A stretch of 64,000 nt of DNA. Source: Paraphaeosphaeria minitans (taxonomy: Eukaryota; Ascomycota; Dothideomycetes; Pleosporales; Didymosphaeriaceae). Position 1 is the first letter of the stretch. Each line of letters begins with the position of its first letter. A program made the translations under genes and the position numbers. The notes beneath the pieces were generated by a model. The model saw only the letters and a list, made by a program, of their open reading frames with translations. It did not search any database and was not told the DNA's origin. The DNA is taken from positions 1 to 64,000 of the forward strand of contig WJXW01000002.1 of the NCBI GenBank assembly GCA_015832175.1, given 5' to 3'. Below are positions 36,527 to 45,025 of the stretch, in pieces.

Positions 36527-38580
36527 CTACGCTACTTTAACCCTATGCTACTAATCTAATTAGAGACTAATATATCTACTTTTATAATATATAGTATTAT
36601 TTTGCAGCTATTTCAGGACTAGAAGTAGCACCTAGTTACTTTTATATTAAGAAACCTTTAATTAGTAGAGCTAAATTATAAAGTATATAACTTTAAGCTC
36701 CTTACTATTGTCTACTACTTTAAGTAATAGAGATATTATCTAGATAGCACGTGGTATATAATTTAAGTGCTAAGTAATTATAATAACTTACGCATAAAAC
36801 GTATGTTGCTAATATTTATAGAGCTATAAGGGTTCCTACTACTAGTGCTATAGTGTGTACGCTATACGTACTACGCTTACTAGCTAGAGTATTAGTTAGT
36901 AGTAAACCTATAATAAAAGAGTCTAACCTTATTACTAAAGTTTAGTAGCTTTAGTAAAGGGACGCCTTTACTATTAAGCGTATTACTAGCTTAAGGCGTA
37001 AGAGAAACACTTAAAGTAGCAGTAAGGCGTAAGTATAGCGCCTTAATAAAATAAAAGTCCTAAGGTATAATAGTAGATTATACATCCTAGATAAACTAGT
37101 AATTAGGTAAGAGATTTTGTTCTAGCACTATAACACGTATATAGTAGGCCACTTTAGTACATATAGAACGCTTAAGGCTATTAAAAGGACCTACTATTAG
37201 CCTCTTATAGATTAACATGTTTAGAAGTACGTAAGGACTTATACTATTTGCCAAAGGAGTAAAACTCTAAGGTATAGTAAGTATAGCCAGCTATTACCTC
37301 TTCTAACGCTAAAGGATATCTTTAAGGAAGTCTTACTAGACTTTATAACTAGATTCCTACTAGTAAAAGATTAAGGCAGCTGCGCTTTTAATATAATTCT
37401 TATAATTATATACTGCTTCTCTAAGATAGCTATCTATATCCCTACACAGAAAACATAAGATATAAAGAAATTTATAGAAGCCTACTTCTAAGAGGTTATC
37501 TTAAAGTTTAGTATTTAGAAAGATATTATATCTAATAGGGGCTCTACCTTTACCTCCGCTTCTTTGGCAGAAATATACTACTAACTATAGGTAAAGCGTA
37601 GGCTTAGCACTACTTTCTACCCTTAAAATAGACAGGCAAATAGAGCGCTAGAATTAAATGCTTAAATAATACCTTTGCATGTTTATTATACCTCTATAAA
37701 CAAACTAGGTTAAACTGCTCCTAATAGCTTAATTTACATATAATAACTCTATCCACAATTTAACAAAAATAACGCCTTTCTATATATTATATAGTAAGCA
37801 CCCTATGCTTACTACGCCTCCTGCAGACAGTAGGCTAGAGGGAGAGCTACTAGATGTAGTTAAGAGAGTAAAACGTATACATAGCGTACACATATTACTT
37901 ATAGAGCACCTACGCTTAGCATAAGAGTATTAAAGCTAGTACTATAATAAAAAGCATAAGTAAGAATTATTCTAGAGAGGTTACTTAGTCCTACTTAGCA
38001 CAAAGAATATACACATACCTTAATAACTAAGCAAGAAGCTATTAGGAAAATTTATTAGGCCCTTCTAAGTGTAGGACGCAGTTAGAATGTAGGTATACTA
38101 CCTACTTCTTTTACTACACTATCACATTTATAACGTGTTTTTTATTTCCCTTCTTAAATAATAGAAACTAAGGCTAGGAGTAGAAGATATTAACACCTAG
38201 CTACTAGAGGTTACACCTAAAGGAGGAGAAGCCTAAGAAGTAGAAGAAATTCTAGCTAAGTAAATAAAAAAGGGGTAAAAGTAATACCTACTCCGCTAGA
38301 AATGCTATAATAAGACTTAGGATACCTAGATTCTAGAGTTAGACTTTAAAAATATAGATAACCTAGTCTAAACCTTTAAAGAAAAAAGAGCTGCGTAGAT
38401 AAAGAAGAGGTAAAGGATATAATAAGAGTATATAGAACGTAGATATAATATATATTATTATAAAGTACTATACCTTATAGAGCACTTATAGCTTATTAAA
38501 GGTATCTACCTAAGGCCTATAGGCTAGCTTCTAAGAAGTAATCCAACTAAACTATACACTGCCTACGCCCCTACTACTTA
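36527..38580 (+). pseudogene. Element C, RNase H, integrase and chromodomain
   Basis: RNase H continues from 29837, with ELNYKVYNFKLLTIVYYFKQ-like sequence at about 36675-36730. Integrase follows at about 37090-38140, ending in a region typical of gypsy integrase C-termini (ALYSKHPMLTTPPADS-like, then YYNKKHK, then HIYNVFFISLLK). The chromodomain lies at about 38210-38370 (VEEILAKQIKKGQKQYLLRQ). After it the frame is Lys/Arg-rich and ends in a Tyr-rich tract. All steps lie in the order expected of a chromovirus. Confidence 0.85.
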
Positions 38581-39185
38581 TTATTCTTATTATCTTTATT
38601 ATCCTTACTATCTTTACTATTCTTACCTATTACACCTCTAGTAGTAACCTCCTCTCCGCTCTCTTTATTACTATTATTTAAGTCGCCTTTATTATAGTAA
38701 GGAGTAGACGCTAGATTAATCTAGAATAAGTTATTAATATGCTTTTTAAGTGTAGGAAAAGTGCGAACTTACTATCTACTATATAAGGGGAATAACTACT
38801 TTAAGAGTACTAGTAATCTAACGCTACTCTACTAGAATTAAGCCTAGATACTAAGGGCTAGTAGTAGGCACCTAGGTTACTACACTTATAGGTGTACTAA
38901 TATAAGCTATAACACGCTAGTAGTTAGCTAGCTCTAAGTTAAATTACTTTTAGTAATAAGCTAGCTTTAGGCCTACTACTTTTATACACTTATCTATCTT
39001 ACGCTGCCTACCTAGGGTCTTTATAACTGTAATATAGTAGTAGTTATAAAGGGCGTATAGGCGATTAAGGCGCCTATTTACTACCTTTAGCACCTATAAG
39101 TATTAGCTAAAGCGTATATATAGCGCACAACTCTAGATATACTAAGTCGCAGCCTCTATAATTGCCCTTAATATAATAGTTATAG
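38581..39185 (+). other. Element C 3' region
   Basis: It starts with a decayed ttatta/cttatt microsatellite (38580-38635). It then continues with no recognised ORF. The following copia derivative splits this region, which resumes at 41500. Confidence 0.5.
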
Positions 39186-41499
39186 TGTAGGTTTGGCTTA
39201 ATCTGTAATTAAGCATTTAAGGGTTAATAGTATACTATTGTGTAAAGGTTAAGAAGTAGGTTTAATTAATTACGTCTTATCTATTATATAAAGGGACACT
39301 AAGGACCTTATAAAGTCTCTGCCTCTTGGCGCTAACCTAAGTAGGGGGTCCTTGTGCGGGTCCTTATAGGTAGGCAGGGCCTTATAAAGTTTCTGCCTCT
39401 TAGCGCTAACTTAAGTAGTGGGTCCTTATGCAGGTCCCTATAGGTAGGTAGGCCCCTATTTTACTTAGTGCTATTTGTACAATAAACTGTATAGATACTA
39501 GCAACTTTTCTTTTATATAATAGCTTATATCTATTGTACACTTTTCCTTTCCTATCCTTCTCTATCTATATAGTTAGCCTTCCCTTATTAGAATAGGTTG
39601 TAAAGTAGGTGCAGTGTTACTATGTAGTAGAGGTTCTATTTACACCTACTTTTATATAAATAGGTAGTAATAGCTAACTTGCTTAGTTCTTACCTTACTC
39701 TTTTACATAGTAGTAGAGTTATATTACATAATAAGGCTTTTTTTAGGTATATGTCCTGTGCGTAAATAGAAGGTAGGGTGTTAAGTAATATAATACTTAG
39801 CGCTAGGTCTTAGTAAGTAGGTATATAAGGATTACTCCTAGTTATGTAATAAAGGTATATAGTAGAAGTAAAGTATAAAGTAGCCTTCTATACTTCTTCT
39901 TTATTACCCTATTAGTCTTATTTATCTTCCTTCTCTTTTATATAATAGTCTTTATCCTCTAGCTCTCCTTTAAAGTTAAGGATAATATTATCTAGCTAAA
40001 TGGAAGTATAATCTCCTAGTTATTAAGGAGACTAGGAGTGTCTAGCCTCTTTGTATAATATAGTTTGTTAGGTAAAAGTAGTTTAGGTTTTAGGCTGTTA
40101 CTACTAGTGTAGCTTTATATATAGTGTCTCTGTCCTCGTATATATAAGGATAGGCCCTAGCTGTGCTCTATGTGTATATATATTGCCTATAGATAGTGTA
40201 GGTTACATTATTAGGATTATGCGAAGTGGTTTAGGTTGCAGTTGCAGCGTTATTATATAAAAGGTCTATAGCTTATAGTTAAGCTGTGATAGTCTAAAGA
40301 GTTTCTTTACATAGGTGTCCTTTATTATAATATTAGTAGCGACAAAGCTTTTCTTTATAAAAAAGTAATAAGCTCTTTTCTTGCTATATAACTAATCTTA
40401 TTAAAGGTTCTTTCCTTCTAGTTATTAAAATCTTTAGTAAAAGAAGAGATTACCTCTTAACCTTTAAAGCTACTTGCATAATATTACGCAATTATATACA
40501 CTATATAAGTGTTTAGCTATTTTAGAGAAGGGGGTAAGTAGCTGTATAAATCTACTCTATTTACTTAGTACTTTTATGTAATCTCTCCTTTTAAGGTAAT
40601 AGCTTTAATATTTATTACTTCCTCTACTTATTAAAGCTATGTTGCTTTGTCTTTTTACTAAAGAGGCAGTATTAATTATTATATAACGTCCTTAGGTTAT
40701 AGTTCCTTTAGGAAGTCTCCTAGTCTTAAGGCTATATTGTTATTGTCTTTCTTAGTTATGTGACGTGTCTGCGTTTAGTTATCGCTAGTTTAATCGTGTG
40801 ACATGTTTGCGTTTAGTTATTACTAGTTTAATTATATAACGTGTTTTTTAGGGTTGTAAATGTGTTCACTATCTCCTTTCTTTTCTATAGAATAGCTTAG
40901 ACTAGATTATGCGACTCTTTACAAATGTGTGCGCTTTGTTTCTGCTTATTATATAATTTAAAATTTAATCTCTAGTAAAGGTACTATCTCCTTTCTTTTC
41001 TATAGAATAGCTTAGACTAAATTGTGCAACTTTTTATAGATATACGCGCTTTATTTCTACTTATTATATAATCTAAAGTTTATCCTCTAGTAAAGATAAC
41101 AATATAGAGCCTACATATCTAGCTTATAGGGCGCTCTGTTTTTAGGCCTTGCTAGTTTACAGTTAATTAGAATTAACTACTAATTAGTGTAGGTTTAGCT
41201 TAATCTATAATTAAGTATTTAAGGGTTAATAGTATACTATTGTGTAAAGGGTAAAAAGTAGGTTTAATTAATTATATCTTATCTATTGTACAAAGGGGTA
41301 CTAAGAACCTTATAAAGTCTCTGCCTCTTGGCGCTAACCTAAGCAGGGGGTCCTTGTGCGGGTCCTTATAGGTAGGTAGGACCTTATAAAGTCTCTGCCT
41401 CTTAGCGCTAACCTAAGTAGTGGGTCCTTATACGGGTCCCTACAGGTAGGTAGGCCCCTATTTTACTTAGTGCTATTTGTACGATAAACTGTACAGACA
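39186..41499 (-). mobile_element. Internally deleted copia element (non-autonomous), copy 2
   Basis: It has 312-bp LTRs at 39186-39497 and 41188-41499 and an exact target duplication, tatag (39181-39185 and 41500-41504). The internal DNA has the same two deletion junctions as copy 1: near 39820, where the 3' region joins a gag-side segment, and near 39980 (gttaaggataatattatctagct). A segment of about 115 bp (actatctcctttcttttctatag...) is duplicated in tandem at about 40870-41080. It also occurs in tandem at 62430-62650, but only once in copy 1. Confidence 0.9.
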
Positions 41500-42020
41500 T
41501 ATAGCGCTTATTATTATCTTTTATATAGTCTTTAGAGAGCTTTGCTAAGTTCTGCGTGTAGTGTATATAAGTTATAAGCACTACGTTATAGTTTACACGC
41601 TTAGTATCTCTACTAAATGTAAAAGTAGTAGCACTATATAGGTTAAACTTCTTAATATACTTAGGCACTAGGTAGTATAGTATCTTAGATAATTAAAGAG
41701 GTTTTTTAAAAATTAAGCGCTTTATCTATGCTAAGAATATATTATTTATATATTATATAGGTAGAAAGTACACAAAGATTAAACCAATATTAAAACTATA
41801 TAGCCCTACTACCTTATATTATAAAAGGCTACAGTAAATAGAATCCGTTATAATAAATAACACGTGTAATGCGTTTACAACGCGCACTATTTACTTATAA
41901 CATGCTGTTATTACGTATATAATATATACCCCTATAGACACTTTTTTCCTTTCTTATAAGGTAAGGTTTTTCTCAAGGCTATAGTATACTGTAGAGAACT
42001 ATAGCTAGAGGGGGAGGTTC
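41500..42020 (+). other. Element C 3' region, resumed, with polypurine tract
   Basis: Continues 38581-39185 after the tatag duplication. No ORF is supported; the minus-strand open stretch here begins inside the copia LTR. It ends with ctagagggggaggttc at 42005-42020, the likely polypurine tract next to the LTR. Confidence 0.55.
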
Positions 42021-42236
42021 TGTAATAGGTAGATTATAATATTATTGTAGTATTATAGTATCTAGCGCTAAGGCCTTATAGAGGGCCTATGCGCTAAGTA
42101 AGCTAGCTGTGCAAAACCTGCGCTGTGCGCTAACTCTATATAAGATAATTATTATTCTATTAATATTACTAGAGTTATCCTTTCACTATTCTTCCTGGTG
42201 TAAAGTAAGTACTATTGCCTATAACCAAACCTTACA
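42021..42236 (+). repeat. 3' LTR of chromovirus C
   Basis: From tgtaataggtagattata to ccttaca, matching 20131-20346 with mostly transition differences. The tail tactg at 42237-42241 is a candidate mutated copy of the left flank tgccg. Confidence 0.75.
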
Positions 42237-42241
42237 TACTG

Positions 42242-42859
42242 GAACTTATAAGAAGACGACTATAACGCACCTAGGAATAACTACTAGTATAAGGGCTAGC
42301 CTATAAAATAGACTAGTTAATTACCTTAGCGCCTAACAGCGCCTTAGGATTTATTAACACAGTAGCCTACACTAACTCCTTTTACGCTTTAAGCGCTTCT
42401 AACTTATCTATAGTACTTATACTATAATTAAATAATTTTTATTTCTTCTAATAAAAATTTCTTTTATTAATTATATAAGCGCGCCATCTTCTCTTACGCC
42501 TAATAGGCGCGAAGGAAAGCTGCCTTAGCTAGCTTTTTTTTAATATAGAGCTTTGCCTCCTTTTTATCCTCTACTTTTTCTAATCTTATTATTATAGTAT
42601 TTATTCTTAAATAATCTAGTAAAGGGATCTCTTTAGGCTTACACTTTTAATTTCACTATCTAATATAGTTGGTATACTAAGAGTGTAAAAAAAAATAATA
42701 AGTATATTTCTTTTTAGCATAGTATAAATAGGTAATTATTATAAAAATATATTCTTTTTTAAGATAATTAGCTCAACTATAGCAATATTAAATAGAACGA
42801 GATAATAACTTTATAGGTAGTTAACTTATAAGAATATTAAGCTTGGAAGGGGAGAATAT
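42242..42859 (-). pseudogene. Antisense coiled-coil ORF of chromovirus A (E-type)
   Basis: This is the resumed 3' internal part of A. It matches the reverse complement of E from about 30280 to 30870, including cacctaggaat, agtataagggctagcct and tagcgcctaacagcgcc. The minus strand therefore carries the E-type antisense gene. A purine tract (ggaaggggagaa) lies just before the LTR. It is not related to the antisense ORF of A2, although the 5' LTR of A is A2-type. Confidence 0.65.
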
Positions 42860-43322
42860 TATTAGAATCTAGCCGCGTGTAAGTAGTAGGGTATAAGCTT
42901 ATTATACTTCTAGACTACTAGTCCGCTAGAGTTAGCTAACTAAGTAGTTAGGTAATAGGTTATAGGTTCTATAGGTCTTAAGGACCGCACAGGCCTCGCC
43001 TGTATAGGAACTCTGAGATATATAGGACTTATCCGCACAGAACTCTAGAATGTATAGAACTCCAGAACGTATAGAACTCTAGAATATATAGGATTCTAGG
43101 ACGCGTAGGATTACTTAGTATATAGGGACACGAGAATAAGCTTTTTATACTTATATTTAATCTATTTATTAATCTATTATTTACATTCTAGTAGACTATA
43201 TTATTAACTTATTACACTTTATAAGATACTATTATATTAATAAAACCTTCTATCTTTGTAAGTACTCCTACCTAAGAACTAACCTTAACCCTTTAGGACT
43301 AGCTACCCTATTGGATTTAACA
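42860..43322 (+). repeat. 3' LTR of chromovirus A (type 2)
   Basis: From tattagaatctagccgcg to ttggatttaaca, about 463 bp. It matches the reverse complement of the E LTRs, including the 18-bp repeat block (decayed, 43000-43110) and the ctccgcta/ggcctcgcctg words. It does not match the 5' LTR of A in U3. Confidence 0.85.
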
Positions 43323-43543
43323 CTACGTTCCTACCTTATATAGAAAGAAGTTTATAAATAACTTAAATTTATAGGGATATAAGTAGTAGATAAGCGATAG
43401 GTTAGTAGGTAGGATAATTAGGTGAAAGTAGTTAGCTAGGGATTAAGAAAATTATATATCTAAGAGGTAACTACTAATAGAGTGTTAAGGAAGTAGTAAG
43501 GTAGTAGGCTTAAGGGACTAATTCTAGAAGAGAGAAAGGAAAA
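43323..43543 (+). other. 3' internal end of an F-family element
   Basis: Directly right of A. It ends in agaagagagaaaggaaaa, a polypurine tract, followed by an LTR related to 50302. The frame is Lys/Gln-rich and I cannot name the protein. Confidence 0.5.
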
Positions 43544-43770
43544 TATAGTGTAAAGATTTGCCTATAATAGAAAGCTAGAGAAATATAGGGCTAATTAGCT
43601 ATTATTTAGATAGCTAATTAGAGAAGAGGAAAAGAATAAGCACTAGATAAAATATTAAAAAGAGACCTAATAGATAAATAGAGAAGTTAAATTTATGTGA
43701 TAAATTTTAGATAAAATAAGTTAACTTATTCTTTTTTATACTCCTTACTTAAGGTACACTATAAACATAA
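43544..43770 (+). repeat. LTR of an F-family element
   Basis: From tatagtgtaaagatttgcc. It aligns with 50302-50535 (tgtagtgtaaaggttagcc) through atagaaagctagagaaatataggg and ttccttacttaaggta. The right end is approximate. Confidence 0.6.
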
Positions 43771-44298
43771 TTTATGTTAAAGTTACGCTAGAAGCTTATA
43801 GAGTATAAACCATTAAAGAGCTATTTAGGGCTATTAGCTAATTTTATAGAATAAAAGAAGTGTTTCTAAAAAAATAACTACTATACGTGTTAAATATTAC
43901 AAATCAACTATAGTATATATTAAAGATAATCTAGGGAATATATAGAAACTATAATGTCCTTAATACTTAATAAGCTAAATTACTAAAGATATTAATTTTA
44001 TAAATATATAAGGAGTAGAAGTTAAGCGTCTACTACTAAACTTATATATCTAGGATTAAAAGATTAGATCTAAAGAACGTAATAGGCCTAAGGTTAAGGT
44101 ATATAGAACGAGGATATCTACTAGGGTGTAGCCTATAATATACCCTAACTAACCCTAATGTAACAACGGTATAGAGAGAAGAAAAGGATCTACGCATAAG
44201 GTAGTAATACCGCGGAAATGTACTAGTAAGCTTATACACTCCTTAGGATAGATCTTTATACAGAGGAACTTTTGTAGAACGTGATCTTTAAAACATAA
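43771..44298. other. AT-rich relic next to the GC island
   Basis: RIP-type sequence with no recognised domain. It contains the telomere-like word taccctaactaaccctaat at 44141-44159. Confidence 0.5.
44141..44159 (+). repeat. Short interstitial telomere-like repeat
   Basis: ccctaactaaccctaa: two C-rich telomere units, one base out of phase, in the same orientation as the chromosome end. Confidence 0.55.
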
Positions 44299-44313
44299 TT
44301 AGGGGTTAGGGTT
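44299..44313 (-). repeat. Telomere-like repeat at the edge of the GC island
   Basis: ttaggggttagggtt, G-rich on the plus strand, opposite in orientation to 44141-44159. It marks the switch from RIP-mutated to normal DNA within about 30 bp. A third fragment, tagggttagg, is at 44787-44796. Confidence 0.55.
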
Positions 44314-44712
44314 ACGATAACCCGCCCCTTTCTTCGTCCCAAAAGAGGTAGCAGAGCGGCCAGGCTTGACCGCTTCCGTCACCAATCGCACCGGGTTGGT
44401 CCGGTCATGGTGGTTAGGCGACAACGAGTTGATGCGGATGATGGGTAGCGAGCGAAAGGAGGTAGCGCCAAAGATGTGTAAGGAGTTTCGCACTCCCAGC
44501 GGAGGAACCCAAGCCCGACCGAACAGCTGCAGTTGCAGGCGCTCGAAGAGGATGACGGCGTTATCGTAACTGTAGAGATGGGTTGCAGTGACGAAGTCGG
44601 CGACGAGGCAGGTAACGATTTGAAGGAGGATAGAGACCAGCAGCTCTATGCTGCTGACGATAATTCGGGCGTGGATTACACGCGCTTCCGGGTACTTTTG
44701 GAGCACTGGCAC
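44299..44712 (-). CDS. Hypothetical protein, 137 aa, possibly a gene fragment
   Basis: An ORF of 137 codons in unmutated, GC-balanced DNA. The N-terminal third is hydrophobic (about residues 15-45, IIVSSIELLVSILLQIVT), which would suit a membrane segment. The rest is basic and Ser/Arg-rich. I do not recognise a family. Its last five residues (RNPNP) and stop codon are encoded by the telomere-like sequence cgtaaccctaacccctaa. The natural C-terminus was therefore probably lost and replaced at a break or fusion point. Overlapping open frames on the plus strand (44366-44569 and 44533-44817) look no better. The start is simply the first ATG; an upstream exon cannot be excluded. Confidence 0.4.
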   Translation of the reverse strand: MPVLQKYPEARVIHARIIVSSIELLVSILLQIVTCLVADFVTATHLYSYDNAVILFERLQLQLFGRAWVPPLGVRNSLHIFGATSFRSLPIIRINSLSPNHHDRTNPVRLVTEAVKPGRSATSFGTKKGAGYRNPNP

Positions 44713-44817
44713 CGGTGTAGCAGTTTGGGTATATTCCTTTCATACTGGCGTATTGAATCACTTTGGTCATGCTGGGGAGCGTGTACTAGGGTTAGGAATT
44801 ACGGCACGCTGCACTGA

Positions 44818-45025
44818 CTGATGACACTCTTTCACTCGAGCTCCCATTACATGTTGGATGAAGAAGCTATGTGTGTATGTTGTGTAGCTTAGAAGATCGT
44901 GTCAAAAGGAAAATCTTAATTATGCCTGAGGCCACTCCTTTCCAAGGACTAGGCCCGCAAAGTGCCCAAGCCTAAAACTATCACAGAAGCGTGTCTTACA
45001 TACGCTGACTAGCGAGAATAGGCAA
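44818..45025. other. Intergenic, GC-balanced
   Basis: Sequence 3' of the glycine-rich gene. No gene and no clear terminator beyond normal base composition. Confidence 0.5.

Larger units (their letters stand above)
20131..42236 (+). mobile_element. Chromovirus C (Ty3/gypsy), inserted in A and itself interrupted
   Basis: LTRs of about 216 bp lie at 20131 and 42021. Removing A2 (21935-28507), the solo copia LTR (28703-28940), E (29838-36526) and the copia derivative (39186-41499), with their target duplications, leaves about 6.3 kb. The coding frame then runs through the joins: the segment ending NYAI before the solo LTR continues into the RT start after it, and RNase H continues from 29837 to 36532. 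A purine tract (agagggggagg) precedes the 3' LTR. The flanks tgccg (20126-20130) and tactg (42237-42241) can be one 5-bp duplication altered by two transitions. It differs from A, A2 and E in LTR and gag. Confidence 0.85.
11845..43322 (+). mobile_element. Chromovirus A (Ty3/gypsy), interrupted and chimeric
   Basis: The element runs from the LTR at 11845 to the LTR at 43322. Removing the insertions at 14975-17159, 19314-19738 and 20131-42236 leaves about 6.8 kb, the length of its relatives A2 and E. The order is gag with zinc knuckle, protease, RT, RNase H, integrase, chromodomain, antisense ORF. Joining across each insertion restores continuous similarity to A2 or E. The 5' LTR is A2-type (tgttaagat...) and the 3' LTR is E-type (from TGTTAGGATCT...). 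The bases flanking it, gataa and ctacg, do not form a target duplication. This suggests recombination between two elements rather than one clean insertion. Confidence 0.75.

Noticed and set aside
41408..41668. 86-aa minus-strand ORF
   Set aside because: It spans the end of a copia LTR and the resumed element C, so it crosses an insertion boundary.
42109..42306. 65-aa plus-strand ORF
   Set aside because: It covers the C LTR and the start of resumed A, with no protein-like features.
44042..44239. 65-aa minus-strand ORF
   Set aside because: It lies in RIP-type DNA beside the island, has biased composition and contains the telomere-like word. No support as a gene.
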